64,000 nt of DNA from Sporichthya polymorpha DSM 43042 (GCF_000384115.1 NZ_KB913029.1:902907-966906), one strand, 5' to 3'; shown: positions 45,872 through 54,573, numbered from the stretch's first letter. A program made the numbers and translations. The notes: generated by a model not told the origin, from the sequence alone.

Positions 45872-45884
45872 GAGCAGCAGGGCG

Positions 45885-45912
45885 CTCAGAACGGGCGCTC
45901 CGCTGCCGAACT
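45885..45912 (+). promoter_or_regulatory. Sigma-28-like promoter of flbD-motAB-fliL
   Basis: CTCAG, 15 bases, GCCGAACT, 92 bases upstream of the flbD ATG and just after the flgE palindrome. It matches the four other CTCAR-N15-GCCGA sites. Confidence 0.55.
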
Positions 45913-45957
45913 GACCGATGACGGGCCGACGGATCGGCCCCGACAACCGAATCGAAT

Positions 45958-45974
45958 AAGGGGTGTCACCCCTT
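45958..45974. repeat. Single AAGGGGTGTCACCCCTT palindrome in the flbD leader
   Basis: A 17-base palindrome (8-1-8) 30 bases upstream of the flbD ATG. The same core forms paired hairpins at 4864-4916 and 32777-32826. Here it occurs once and would lie in the 5' leader of the flbD transcript. Confidence 0.55.
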
Positions 45975-46004
45975 GTTGTCCTCAGGCCCAAGGATGGTGC
46001 CGCA

Positions 46005-46307
46005 ATGATCGTCGTGACCCGCCTCGGCGGACCCACGTTCGCCGTGAACCCCGATCTCATCGAACGGGCCGAGGCCAGCCCGGACACGGTCGTGACGCTG
46101 GTCGACGGCACGAAGTACGTCATCGCCGAGTCGCTCGACGAGCTGGTCGAGCGGATCCGGACGTACCGGGCGTCGGTGATCGCCGCCGCCGCGCTCGCCG
46201 AGCACGTCCTGCGTGAGGCCTCGCCCGCGCAGACGCCCGCGCCGGCACCGACGCGCACACGCTCCTCCGACGGGACCGTCGTCGCGCTGCCCCACCGGGA
46301 CCGTTGA
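46005..46307 (+). CDS. flbD: Flagellar protein FlbD/SwrD
   Basis: A 100-residue FlbD-family protein. It begins IVVTRLGGPTFAVNPDLIER and continues VVTLVDGTKYVIAESLDELV, the whole FlbD/SwrD domain (about residues 1-60). The last 40 residues are a low-complexity tail. In Bacillus, SwrD raises motor power, and the gene sits beside the stator genes, as here. The ATG at 46005 is preferred over an upstream in-frame start. The stop overlaps the motA ATG. Confidence 0.9.
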   Translation: MIVVTRLGGPTFAVNPDLIERAEASPDTVVTLVDGTKYVIAESLDELVERIRTYRASVIAAAALAEHVLREASPAQTPAPAPTRTRSSDGTVVALPHRDR

Positions 46308-47074
46308 TGGATCCGGCAACCCTGGCCGGGCTCGGCCTGGCCTTCGGCGCGATCTTCCTCGCCGCGATCCTCGAGGGCGCGGACCCGATGTCGGTGTTCC
46401 TGCTGCCCCCGATCCTGCTCGTCTTCGGTGGCACCTTCGGTGCGGGCCTGGCCGGCTCCACGATGAAGGACTTCCTGGGCACGATGAAGAGCCTGCCCAA
46501 GTACCTCACCGCGAAGGTGACGCCGCCGGACGAGACCGTCGCAACGCTCGTCGACCTCGCCGGCACCGCCCGCAAGGAGGGCCTGCTGGCGCTCGGCGAC
46601 AAGGTGCGGCACGTCGAGGACCCCTTTCTCAAGAAGGGCCTGGAGAACGCGATCGACGGCACCGACCCGGACGAGCTCGCCGAGATCCTCGAGGCCGAGA
46701 TCCGCGCGTTCAAGAAGGACGCGAAGGTCAGCTCGAAGCTGTTCACCGACTTCGGCGGCTACGCGCCGACGATCGGCATCATCGGCACCGTCCTGTCGCT
46801 GGTCCACGTGCTCGGCATGCTGTCCGAGCCGGACAAGCTCGGCGGCTCGATCGCGGTCGCGTTCCTCGCGACGCTGTGGGGCGTCCTGTCGGCCAACGTG
46901 ATCTGGCTGCCGATCGCGAAGCGCATCGACCGCATCGTCGAGTTGGAGGCCGCGCGCATGGAGCTCGCGGTCGAGGGCATCCTCGCGATCCAGTCCGGCT
47001 CGAACCCGCGCCTGGTCGCGCAGAAGCTGAAGGCCCTCCTGCCGCCGGGGGCACTGGTCGACAAGGCGGCCTGA
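46307..47074 (+). CDS. motA: Flagellar stator protein MotA
   Basis: A 255-residue MotA with four membrane spans (about residues 2-25, 30-50, 145-170, 177-200). The third-span motif FGGYAPTIGIIGTVLSLVHVL holds the conserved Pro that couples ion flow to torque. The cytoplasmic loop carries charged residues that contact FliG. It starts on the last base of flbD (TGATG). With MotB it forms the ion-conducting stator. Confidence 0.93.
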   Translation: MDPATLAGLGLAFGAIFLAAILEGADPMSVFLLPPILLVFGGTFGAGLAGSTMKDFLGTMKSLPKYLTAKVTPPDETVATLVDLAGTARKEGLLALGDKVRHVEDPFLKKGLENAIDGTDPDELAEILEAEIRAFKKDAKVSSKLFTDFGGYAPTIGIIGTVLSLVHVLGMLSEPDKLGGSIAVAFLATLWGVLSANVIWLPIAKRIDRIVELEAARMELAVEGILAIQSGSNPRLVAQKLKALLPPGALVDKAA

Positions 47075-47075
47075 G

Positions 47076-48017
47076 ATGTCGCACGCCAAGGTCCGCCGGC
47101 GCGCCCGGCACGAGGAGCACGAGGAGCACGAGAACCACGAGCGTTGGCTCGTGTCCTACGCGGACATGATCACCGTGCTCATGGCGCTGTTCATCGTGCT
47201 GTTCGCGATGTCGACCATCGACGAGACCAAGTTCTGGGAGCTGCGCGCGAGTCTCGCGTCCAGCTTCGGGCACGAGCTCGCGGCCGTGCAGGCCGGCCGG
47301 AGCCCCGTCCCCGGCGATTCCGCCCCGGAGGGCCCGCTCTCCTCCGGGCCGATTATGCCGGGCAGCACGGACGTGAAGAACCAGATCGACCAGGCGATCA
47401 AGGTCGCCCGTTCCAAGGAGGCGATGGCACAGGCGCAGGCCACGCGGGCGCAGGTCGAGAAGGAGGTCGAGGCGCTGGAGAAGATCCGCAAGGCGATCGC
47501 CAAGGCCCTGCAGGGGACGTCGGCGGCGAAATCCGTCCGGTTCCGCTACGACGAGCGCGGCCTGGTCGTCTCGGTTATCACCGACGCGGTCATGTTCGCC
47601 CCCGACCGCGCCGAGCTCACCGAGACCGGGCGCGAGATCGTCCACGCCTTCGGCCCGGTGCTGCGCTCCGCCCCGAACGACCTGCTGATCGAGGGCCACA
47701 CCAACACCGTCCCCGTGAGCCCGAAGTTCTACCCGTCGGAGTGGGAGCTCTCCAGCGCCCGCGCCTCGGCGGTCGTGCGTCGGATGGTCGAGGCCGAGGG
47801 CATCGCCCCGAACCGGCTCTCCGCGACCGGCTGGGCCGACCAACGGCCGCTGATCCCCGGCACCTCCGCGGAGGCCAACCGCGTCAACCGCCGGGTCGAG
47901 ATCGTCGTCGGTTCGACCCTCGCCCCCACGGACCGCTCCCTGCTCGGCACCGTCGCCGCCCAGCAGGTCCCGGAACTGAGTAGCTCAGCGACATCGGCAG
48001 CGAAGGAGCAGACATGA
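47076..48017 (+). CDS. motB: Flagellar stator protein MotB
   Basis: A 313-residue MotB. A His/Glu-rich N-terminus (HEEHEEHENHERW) leads to one membrane span with WLVSYADMITVLMALFIVL; Asp30 is the ion-binding residue. A plug/linker region follows. The C-terminal OmpA-like domain (LIEGHTNTVPV, NRLSATGWADQRPL, NRRVEIVV) binds peptidoglycan. It lies one base after motA, and its stop overlaps the fliL ATG. Confidence 0.93.
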   Translation: MSHAKVRRRARHEEHEEHENHERWLVSYADMITVLMALFIVLFAMSTIDETKFWELRASLASSFGHELAAVQAGRSPVPGDSAPEGPLSSGPIMPGSTDVKNQIDQAIKVARSKEAMAQAQATRAQVEKEVEALEKIRKAIAKALQGTSAAKSVRFRYDERGLVVSVITDAVMFAPDRAELTETGREIVHAFGPVLRSAPNDLLIEGHTNTVPVSPKFYPSEWELSSARASAVVRRMVEAEGIAPNRLSATGWADQRPLIPGTSAEANRVNRRVEIVVGSTLAPTDRSLLGTVAAQQVPELSSSATSAAKEQT

Positions 48018-48541
48018 CCACCCCCACGATTCCTCGCCCGGGCAAGGCCGAGGACGGCGCCACGGACGGCGCCGGAGACCTTGCCGGCAAGAAGGGGAAG
48101 GCGGCCAAGGACGGCGCCAAGCCCGGCAAGAAGAAGAAGCTGATTCTCGTCGCCGTCGTCCTCGTGGCGCTCGCCGCGGCCTACTTCCTGGTGCTCAAGC
48201 CGAAGCCGGCGGCATCCGGCGAGCCGGAGCCCGGCATGGTCGTCCGCCTCGACCCGCTGACGCTCAACCTCGACGGCGGGCACTACCTCAAGCTCTCGAT
48301 GGCGCTGCAGTTCACGGCGGCCGCCTCCGCCGGCGGGGGCGGGCACGGCGGCGGGGCCGAGGAGCCCGACGGCTCCCAGGCCCTCGACATCGCGATCGCC
48401 CAGCTCTCCAACCGCAAGATCGCCGAGCTCAACACCGCCGCCGCCCGCTCGGCCGCCAAGACCAAGCTCCTGGAGGCGATCGCCGAGGCCTACCACCACG
48501 ACGTGATGGACCTGTACTTCACGGAGTTCGTGATGCAGTAG
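48014..48541 (+). CDS. fliL: Flagellar basal-body-associated protein FliL
   Basis: A 175-residue FliL. A basic cytoplasmic N-terminus (residues 1-42, rich in Gly/Lys) is followed by one membrane span ([19 protein letters not shown]). The periplasmic domain (about 70-175) begins [20 protein letters not shown] and ends [12 protein letters not shown], the standard FliL ending. It supports stator function. A GC-rich hairpin follows the stop at once, and the long palindrome comes 35 bases later. Confidence 0.9.
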   Translation: MTTPTIPRPGKAEDGATDGAGDLAGKKGKAAKDGAKPGKKKKLILVAVVLVALAAAYFLVLKPKPAASGEPEPGMVVRLDPLTLNLDGGHYLKLSMALQFTAAASAGGGGHGGGAEEPDGSQALDIAIAQLSNRKIAELNTAAARSAAKTKLLEAIAEAYHHDVMDLYFTEFVMQ

Positions 48542-48576
48542 CCGGCGGCGCCGCAGGCGCCGGCCCCCCCACATCA

Positions 48577-48640
48577 CCACGAAAGCGCAGATCGGTACGC
48601 AAATCGGACCGATCTGGCGTACGGATCTGCGCTTTCGTGG
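48577..48640. repeat. Long 24-bp-arm palindrome between fliL and fliM
   Basis: CCACGAAAGCGCAGATCGGT and four more bases (48577-48600) pair with 48617-48640 with a single mismatch. The 16-base loop contains its own small palindrome ATCGGACCGAT. It separates two transcription units: a stator-unit terminator upstream and the fliM promoter 6 bases downstream. Confidence 0.7.
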
Positions 48641-48646
48641 GTTTCA

Positions 48647-48674
48647 CTCAGGCCTCCCCGTCCGCTGCCGAACA
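48647..48674 (+). promoter_or_regulatory. Sigma-28-like promoter of the fliM operon
   Basis: CTCAG, 15 bases, GCCGAACA. The expected transcription start is about 7 bases after the -10, at or next to the GTG at 48682. This implies a leaderless mRNA and helps choose the fliM start. Confidence 0.5.
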
Positions 48675-48681
48675 GAGCACC

Positions 48682-49635
48682 GTGGCAGACGGGCAGTTCG
48701 GTGTGACGACCCTCGGGCGAAACCGCCGTGGGTCGCGGACGGAGCCGCGGGCGTACGACTTCCGACGGTCGACGAAGCTCTCGCGCAAGCACGTCCGGTC
48801 GCTGGAGATCGTGTTCGAGACGTTCGCCCGGCAGTGGGGGACGCTCATGACGTCCAGCCTGCGCACGGTCACGACCGTCCACGTCGCGTCGATCGAGGAA
48901 CTCACCTACGACGAGTACGTCTCGCGGCTGAGCAACCCGACGATGGTGAACGTCCTGTCGGTGGAGCCGCTGGCCGGCGCCGGGATCCTCGAGCTGTCGA
49001 TGACGAGCGCGATGGTCTCGGTCGACCGCCTCCTCGGCGGCCCGGGCACCGGCGAGCAGCCGCAGCGCCCGCTGACCGACATCGAGGTCGGGCTGCTGCG
49101 CACGATCGTGACGCGCGTCCTCGGCGAGCTCCGCTACGCGTTCGAACCGATCGCCCGGATGGAACCGGACGTCACGGCCGTCGAGTACAACCCGCAGTTC
49201 GTCCAGGCCGCCGCCGCGGCGGACGTCCTGATCGTCGCCGGCTTCGACCTGCGCATCGGCGAGACCGAGGCGCCCGCGACGCTGTGTCTGCCGTTCGCGA
49301 GCCTGTTCCCCCTCCTCGAGGTGGCGATCGGTGCGAACGCGGACCCGCAGCGTGCGGTCACGCCGACGCCGGCCCCGGTGCGCGTCGAGGAGCGGATCTC
49401 GGCGGTCCCGATCGAGGTCTCGGTCGGCTTCGCGCCCACCACCTTCACCCCGCGCACGCTGGTCTCGCTCGCCGTCGGGGACGTCCTGCGGCTGAACCAC
49501 CGCGCCGCCGCTCCCCTCGTCGTCACGGCCGCGGACGTCACGTTCGCGCACGCCGTCCCCGGTACCCGCGGTCAGGCCCTCGCCTGCCGCATCGTGGACA
49601 CCCCGCCCGAGCCCGCCCCCGGGAGCACTTCGTGA
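48682..49635 (+). CDS. fliM: Flagellar motor switch protein FliM
   Basis: A 317-residue Fli[21 protein letters not shown] and [11 protein letters not shown] open the middle CheC-like domain, and the C-terminal SpoA domain (about residues 245-310) is FliN-like. The EIDALL-type N-terminal helix that binds CheY-P in most FliM proteins is absent; only about 30 unrelated residues precede the middle domain. A GTG at 48637 would add 15 residues without restoring it, and it lies in the palindrome. I prefer 48682 because a promoter precedes it exactly. GTGA links it to fliN. Confidence 0.88.
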   Translation: MADGQFGVTTLGRNRRGSRTEPRAYDFRRSTKLSRKHVRSLEIVFETFARQWGTLMTSSLRTVTTVHVASIEELTYDEYVSRLSNPTMVNVLSVEPLAGAGILELSMTSAMVSVDRLLGGPGTGEQPQRPLTDIEVGLLRTIVTRVLGELRYAFEPIARMEPDVTAVEYNPQFVQAAAAADVLIVAGFDLRIGETEAPATLCLPFASLFPLLEVAIGANADPQRAVTPTPAPVRVEERISAVPIEVSVGFAPTTFTPRTLVSLAVGDVLRLNHRAAAPLVVTAADVTFAHAVPGTRGQALACRIVDTPPEPAPGSTS

Positions 49636-50465
49636 CCGCACCCTCCGTCCTGCCGAGCGTCGTCCCCGCTGTCGCCGCCGCGCTGAGCTCCACGCTGCCG
49701 CTGGCGGCCCCCGCCACCGTCGGCGAGGCCGCCCCGGCCGGGCAGCCCCCGGCCGAGATCTTCGGTCTGCTCCCGCCCGGCGCGAGCACGGTCGTCGTCG
49801 CTCCGCTCGAGCCCGAGCGCGGCCTCGTCGCCGTCGTCGTCGGCTCCACGCTGACCGAGGCGCTCGCCGCCAGCCCGCTGGGCGAGCTCGACGTGGCCGC
49901 CGCGGTCCAGCCGGCGCTCGACGCCGCGGCGACGGCCGCCGGTGCGTCCGCCGGCCCGGCGCGCGCGGTCGACCTCGACTCCGCCGTCGCCGAACTGTTC
50001 TCGCTCCCCGACGCCTGGCTCGTCCCGCTCAACGACCCGGACGGCTGGGTGTGCGCGACGGCGATCGTCGTCGCCGCCCCGGAGACATTCGTGGCTGAGG
50101 CCCCGTCAGCTCCCGCCGCCGCCCAGAACGTGACCGAGCCGACGGGCACCGCGATCCCGCGCCAGAGCGTCCCCGCGCGTTCGGCCGTCGGGATCGCCGC
50201 CGGCGCCGGCCTTGACCTGCTGCGCGACGTCGTCATGGAGGTGACGGTCGAACTCGGCCGCACGCGCATGACGATCTCCGAGCTGCTCTCGCTCTCCCCC
50301 GGCGCGGTCGTCGAGCTCGACCGGGCCGCCGGCAGCCCCGCCGACCTGCTGGTCAACGGCACGCTGCTGGCCCGCGGCGAGGTCGTCGTCGTCGACGAGG
50401 ACTTCGGCATCCGCATCACCGAGATCGTCGGCCCGGCCGTGCCCGACGCGGCCCGGACGGTCTGA
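49632..50465 (+). CDS. fliN: Flagellar motor switch protein FliN (long form)
   Basis: A 277-residue protein. The C-terminal SpoA domain (about residues 190-270) has [20 protein letters not shown] and [20 protein letters not shown], diagnostic of FliN. The N-terminal 160 residues are alpha/beta with an [21 protein letters not shown] stretch, probably a degenerate CheC/CheX-like domain as in FliY. I see no intact CheC phosphatase motif. It overlaps the fliM stop (GTGA). Confidence 0.9.
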   Translation: MTAPSVLPSVVPAVAAALSSTLPLAAPATVGEAAPAGQPPAEIFGLLPPGASTVVVAPLEPERGLVAVVVGSTLTEALAASPLGELDVAAAVQPALDAAATAAGASAGPARAVDLDSAVAELFSLPDAWLVPLNDPDGWVCATAIVVAAPETFVAEAPSAPAAAQNVTEPTGTAIPRQSVPARSAVGIAAGAGLDLLRDVVMEVTVELGRTRMTISELLSLSPGAVVELDRAAGSPADLLVNGTLLARGEVVVVDEDFGIRITEIVGPAVPDAARTV

Positions 50466-50476
50466 GGGTCCCTGGC

Positions 50477-50989
50477 GTGACTGACAACTTTGCGCTGCTG
50501 CTGCGGGTCGGGTTCTCGTTCACCCTGGTCCTCGGCCTGATGTGGGTCGCCGCCCGGGTGCTGAAGAACCGCACCTCCGGCCGGCCGACCGACACGGTCG
50601 AGGTGCTCGCGCGCACCCAGCTCGGTCGCGGTTCCTCCGTCGCGGTCCTCCGCGTCGGGGACCGGGCGCTCGTCCTCGGCGTCACCGAGAAGAGCGTCGT
50701 CCAGCTGGGCGAGGAGATCCGCGACCTCTCCGCGCTCCGCGGCCGCACCGTGGCCGAGGTCCTCCCGGCCGAGATCCCCGCCGACCTCCCCGCCGCCGTT
50801 GGAGATGACATCTCCAACGTGCGCGCCCTGTTCAGTGGAGAGAACATCTCCACCGGTTCCCGTTCCGCTGCCCCGTCCGCACCCCAGGCCATGGCCGGCC
50901 AGGGTGCGTTGGCGGGCTCGATTCTCTCGCCCGCCACCTGGCGGATGGGCATGGATGCCCTGCGGGAACGGACCGTCCGGAGGGGATGA
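50477..50989 (+). CDS. fliO: Flagellar export component FliO
   Basis: A 170-residue FliO. One membrane span lies near the N-terminus (FSFTLVLGLMWVAARVL, about residues 13-29), followed by the small FliO domain VEVLARTQLGRGSSVAVLRV...LVLGVTEKSV. The last 65 residues are unstructured and contain two palindromic stretches coding GDDISN and GENIST. FliO helps assemble the FliP ring. A GTG start lies 11 bases after fliN, and ATGA overlaps fliP. Confidence 0.85.
   Translation: MTDNFALLLRVGFSFTLVLGLMWVAARVLKNRTSGRPTDTVEVLARTQLGRGSSVAVLRVGDRALVLGVTEKSVVQLGEEIRDLSALRGRTVAEVLPAEIPADLPAAVGDDISNVRALFSGENISTGSRSAAPSAPQAMAGQGALAGSILSPATWRMGMDALRERTVRRG
50798..50853. repeat. Paired GGAGATGACATCTCC-type palindromes inside fliO
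   Basis: A perfect 10-1-10 palindrome centred at 50808 contains GGAGATGACATCTCC. A second related palindrome, GTGGAGAGAACATCTCCAC, lies at 50835-50853. The same 15-base core makes the intergenic hairpin at 23505-23548. Confidence 0.75.
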
Positions 50990-51843
50990 GCCGCGTCCTC
51001 GGGCGCGCGGTCGCGGGGCTCCTGCTCGGCCTGACTGCGCTGTTCGCTCTCCTGTTCGCGAGCGCCGGCTCCGCCGCTGCTGCTCCCGTGCCGATCCCCG
51101 GGCCGGGCGTCGTCACCATCACGGCGCCGACGGCTCCGGCCGCTCCCACTGCGCCCAATCCGGGCGGAGGCGGGGCCGACGGTGCCGTCACCGTCGACCT
51201 CGGCGGGCTGACGGACAAGCCGAGCACGTCGATCACGGTCATCATCGCGATCACGCTGCTGTCGGTCGCGCCGGCGCTGCTGCTGATGATGACGAGCTTC
51301 ACCAAGATCGTCGTGGTGCTCTCGCTGACCCGTAACGCCCTGGGCCTGCAAGGGATCCCGCCGAACCAGGTCCTCGCCGGCCTGGCGCTGTTCCTGTCGC
51401 TGTTCGTCATGGGGCCGGTGCTCTCGCAGGTCAACGACACCGGCATTCAGCCCTACCTGAACGGGACGAAGTCCCAGACGCAGGCGTTCAACGACGGCGT
51501 GCAGCCGCTGCGCGAGTTCATGCTCAACCACACCCGCACCGACGAGCTCGCGATGCTGTCGCAGGTCGCCGACCGGGAGCTGCCGGCCACGCGCGAGGAC
51601 GTCGAGCTGACGACGCTGATCCCGGCCTTCGTGCTCTCGGAGTTGAAGAGCGCGTTCATCATCGGCTTCGTCATCTTCGTGCCGTTCCTCATCATCGACC
51701 TCGTCGTCAGCGCGGCGCTGATGTCGATGGGCATGATGATGCTACCGCCGGTGATGATCTCGCTGCCGTTCAAGATCCTGCTGTTCGTCCTCGTCGACGG
51801 CTGGGCGCTGATCATCACCGCCCTCGTCCAGAGCTACGGTTGA
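50986..51843 (+). CDS. fliP: Flagellar export gate protein FliP
   Basis: A 285-residue FliP. A cleavable signal peptide (LLLGLTALFALLFASAGSAAAA, about residues 12-33) and a Pro/Gly linker precede the conserved core: LLMMTSFTKIVVVLSLTRNAL, LALFLSLFVMGPVLS, and the C-terminal FIIGFVIFVPFLIIDLVVS and MMMLPPVMISLPFKILLFVL. Five FliP subunits form the export gate with FliQ and FliR. Confidence 0.95.
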   Translation: MSRVLGRAVAGLLLGLTALFALLFASAGSAAAAPVPIPGPGVVTITAPTAPAAPTAPNPGGGGADGAVTVDLGGLTDKPSTSITVIIAITLLSVAPALLLMMTSFTKIVVVLSLTRNALGLQGIPPNQVLAGLALFLSLFVMGPVLSQVNDTGIQPYLNGTKSQTQAFNDGVQPLREFMLNHTRTDELAMLSQVADRELPATREDVELTTLIPAFVLSELKSAFIIGFVIFVPFLIIDLVVSAALMSMGMMMLPPVMISLPFKILLFVLVDGWALIITALVQSYG

Positions 51844-51856
51844 CGAGGGAGATCTG

Positions 51857-52147
51857 ATGGTCAATCACGCCCTGACCGACACCCAGGTCATGTCGATCGG
51901 TCTCCAGTCGATGATCGTGGCGACCAAGCTGTGCGCACCGATCCTGGTGACCGCGCTGGTGATCGGCTTCGCGATCTCGCTCTTCCAGTCGGTGACGATG
52001 ATCCAGGAGGTCACGCTCTCCTTCGTCCCGAAGCTGATCGGGGTCGGCGTCGCGTTGCTGATCAGCGGCAACTGGATGCTCTCGACGATGATCACCTTTA
52101 CCGAGCAGCTCTTCGAGCAGATCCCGCAGCTGCTCGCGTCGGGGTAG
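51857..52147 (+). CDS. fliQ: Flagellar export gate protein FliQ
   Basis: A 96-residue FliQ, close to the family length of about 90. Two membrane helices carry the conserved APILVTALVIGFAISLFQSV and QEVTLSFVPKLIGVG. GAGGGAG lies just before the ATG, 13 bases after fliP. FliQ packs around the FliP/FliR pore. Confidence 0.95.
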   Translation: MVNHALTDTQVMSIGLQSMIVATKLCAPILVTALVIGFAISLFQSVTMIQEVTLSFVPKLIGVGVALLISGNWMLSTMITFTEQLFEQIPQLLASG

Positions 52148-52151
52148 CGCC

Positions 52152-52925
52152 GTGGGCGTCGAGTTCGCGATGCCGACCCTGCTCGGGCTGCTGCTCGGCT
52201 CGGTGCGATCGGCGGCGTGGCTGCTGGTCAGCCCGCCGTTCGCGACGCGCACGATCCCGGGCACCGTCAAGGCGATGCTCGCGGTTGCGCTCGCGCTTCC
52301 GGTCGCGTCGCAGATCGGCCCGAAGGTGCCCGAGCTCTCGACGGGCGGGCTGATCAGCGCGATCGTCCTGCAGGTCGTCACCGGCGCGGCGCTGGGCTTC
52401 GTGACGTACCTGCTGTTCGCGGCGATTCAGGCCGCCGGCGACCTGATCGACCTGTTCGGCGGCTTCACGCTCGCGAGCGCCTACGACCCGATGTCGATGT
52501 CGCAGAGCTCGATCTTCGGCCGGTTCCACCAGCTCCTCGGGCTGACGCTGCTGTTCGTCACCGACGCGCACCTGCTGATCGTGTCGGGTTTCCTGCGCTC
52601 CTACGACGCCATCCCGGTGACCGAGGGGGTGGCGCTCGATGCGACCGCCGACACCCTCCTCAAGGGAATGACGCAGTTCTTCCTCGCGGCGCTGGAGATC
52701 GCGGGGCCGATGATCATCGTCCTGTTCCTGGCGGACGTCGCGCTCGGTCTGCTCACCCGTGTCTCGCCGCAGCTGAACGCCTTCACGCTCGGCTTCCCGC
52801 TCAAGATCTTCCTCACGCTCGCCCTGATCGGGTTCACGTTCCCGCTGCTGCCGGGCGCGATCGACGGCCTGTCCGACGCGGCCGCCGACGCGACGCTCTC
52901 CTTGTTCGGAGGTGAGACCGAATGA
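52152..52925 (+). CDS. fliR: Flagellar export gate protein FliR
   Basis: A 257-residue FliR with about six hydrophobic segments. VRSAAWLLVSPPFATRTIPG near the N-terminus and IQAAGDLIDLFGGFTLASAYDPM in the middle are typical. The C-terminal NAFTLGFPLKIFLTLALIGF is also conserved. A GTG start lies 4 bases after the fliQ stop. It overlaps flhB by 4 bases. Confidence 0.94.
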   Translation: MGVEFAMPTLLGLLLGSVRSAAWLLVSPPFATRTIPGTVKAMLAVALALPVASQIGPKVPELSTGGLISAIVLQVVTGAALGFVTYLLFAAIQAAGDLIDLFGGFTLASAYDPMSMSQSSIFGRFHQLLGLTLLFVTDAHLLIVSGFLRSYDAIPVTEGVALDATADTLLKGMTQFFLAALEIAGPMIIVLFLADVALGLLTRVSPQLNAFTLGFPLKIFLTLALIGFTFPLLPGAIDGLSDAAADATLSLFGGETE

Positions 52926-54022
52926 GTGGGGGCGGCGACGCCGACAAGACCGAGAAACCGACACCGAAGAAGCTGCGCGAGGCCCGCAAGGAGGGCCAGA
53001 TCCCGCGCTCGCAGGACATCGGCGCCTGGGCCGGCGTGCTCGCCGCGTGTTACCTGCTGCAGTTCACGATCCACCTCGCGAGTCCGCGCCTGCGCACGCT
53101 GTTCCACCGCACCGGCGAGCTCATCGCGGAACCGACGGAGGAGGCCGCGCTTGCGCTCTTCGTCGACGGGTTCCGCGACATGGCGATCATCCTCGCGCCC
53201 CTGATGCTGGGGCTGACGGTCGTCACCTTCGCCGCGTCCGCGGCGCAGGGTGGCATCCACCTCGCGACCAAGCACGCGAAGCCGCAGTTCAAGCGTATGA
53301 ACCCGATCTCGGGCTTCAAGCGGATCGCCGGCCCCCAGGCCGGGTGGGAGGCGACGAAGACCGTCCTCAAGACCACGATCGCCGCGCTCATCGCCTACCG
53401 CGCGGTGAAGGGCACCTCGGTGCTGCTGACCTCCGGCGGGATGCCGCTGTCCGCCCAGCTCGACATCGTCTCGGGGACGATGTTCGACCTGATGCGGGAC
53501 GTCGCGATCGCGGGCCTGCTGATGGGCGTCGCGGACTACGGCTACCAGCGACGGCGCGTCGGCAAGCAACTGAAGATGTCGATGCACGAGGTCAAGCAGG
53601 AGCACAAGCAGACCGAGGGCGACCCCCAGCTCAAGGGCGCGATCCGCTCGAAGCAGATGGCGATGAGCCGCAACCGCATGATGAGCAAGATCGCCCAGGC
53701 CGACGTCGTGCTGGTCAACCCGACCCACGTCGCGGTCGCGCTGCAGTACGTCCCCGACCGCGGTGCGCCCCGCGTCGTCGCGAAGGGCGCCGGCCACGTC
53801 GCGGCCCGGATCCGCGACGAGGCGACCAAGCACCGCGTCCCGATGGTCTCCGACGTCCCTCTCGCCCGCGCGCTCTACCAGGCCTGCGACCTCGACCAGG
53901 AAATTCCCGGCGAGATGTTCGCCGCCGTCGCCGCCGTCCTCGCGTTCGTCCTCTCCCTGAAGGCCCGCGGCTCCGCCGCCGGGACGCACAAGCTGCCGCA
54001 GGTTCTGGGCCGGTCGGCGTGA
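52922..54022 (+). CDS. flhB: Flagellar export switch protein FlhB
   Basis: A 366-residue FlhB. The start KTEKPTPKKLREARKEGQIP is the family signature. Four membrane spans follow (about residues 32-210). The cytoplasmic domain contains NPTH at residues 266-269, the autocleavage site that switches export specificity together with FliK. The stop ends the fliM unit; 105 bases with no strong signal precede the DUF1272 gene. Confidence 0.95.
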   Translation: MSGGGDADKTEKPTPKKLREARKEGQIPRSQDIGAWAGVLAACYLLQFTIHLASPRLRTLFHRTGELIAEPTEEAALALFVDGFRDMAIILAPLMLGLTVVTFAASAAQGGIHLATKHAKPQFKRMNPISGFKRIAGPQAGWEATKTVLKTTIAALIAYRAVKGTSVLLTSGGMPLSAQLDIVSGTMFDLMRDVAIAGLLMGVADYGYQRRRVGKQLKMSMHEVKQEHKQTEGDPQLKGAIRSKQMAMSRNRMMSKIAQADVVLVNPTHVAVALQYVPDRGAPRVVAKGAGHVAARIRDEATKHRVPMVSDVPLARALYQACDLDQEIPGEMFAAVAAVLAFVLSLKARGSAAGTHKLPQVLGRSA

Positions 54023-54127
54023 ACGAGACATGCCGAATGAAAGAGCAGTGACGCACGGGAACCCCACGAGCCCCAACCGTCGCAATTGGCATGCCAGGTT
54101 CACGCTCGGGCAGGCAGGATCGAGCCC

Positions 54128-54439
54128 GTGGCTCTCGAACTGCGTCCCAACTGCGAGTACTGCGACATCGACCTACCGCCGGACTCCCTCGACGCCCGGA
54201 TCTGCACCTACGAGTGCACGTTCTGTTCGTCGTGCGTCGAGAACGAACTGCACAACGTCTGCCCGAACTGCGGCGGGGGCTTCGAGCAGCGGCCGATCCG
54301 CCCCGCGCGGGAGTGGCGGCCGGGTCTCTCCCTCGCCCAGCGGCCGGCGTCGACCGAGCGCCGCTCGCTCTCCTACGACAAGACCGAGATCGCCGCGTTC
54401 AGCGCGCGGATTCGGGACATTCCGCCCGCCGAGCGCTGA
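54128..54439 (+). CDS. DUF1272-family small zinc-binding-like protein
   Basis: A 103-residue protein whose first 60 residues match DUF1272: LRPNCEYCDIDLPPDS, ICTYECTFCSSCVE and VCPNCGGGF. The paired Cys (CxxC four times) should bind zinc. The rest is basic and disordered. Its function is unknown; it is not a known flagellar part. The GTG at 54128 has AGGA upstream. It lies between flhB and flhA, in the same direction. Confidence 0.85.
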   Translation: MALELRPNCEYCDIDLPPDSLDARICTYECTFCSSCVENELHNVCPNCGGGFEQRPIRPAREWRPGLSLAQRPASTERRSLSYDKTEIAAFSARIRDIPPAER

Positions 54440-54452
54440 CCGCGGAGTCCGG

Positions 54453-54480
54453 CTCAGGTCCGCGCACCGGGCGCCGATAA
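54453..54480 (+). promoter_or_regulatory. Sigma-28-like promoter of flhA
   Basis: CTCAG, 15 bases, GCCGATAA. The -10 is identical to the WhiG/FliA consensus. It lies 94 bases upstream of the flhA start and just after the DUF1272 stop. Confidence 0.7.
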
Positions 54481-54573
54481 GAACAGCGCCAGGAGGGCAC
54501 CGCGTACCACCCGCCACGGATTCGGCGTTCGTCGTCTCGCCCGAGACGCGTCCGATTCGCGGAGGTTGATGAC

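Noticed and set aside
54013-54039. GCCGAATG before the DUF1272 gene as a sixth sigma-28-like promoter
   Set aside because: The -35 position reads GTCG/TCGG and the spacing is off, so it does not fit the shared pattern.
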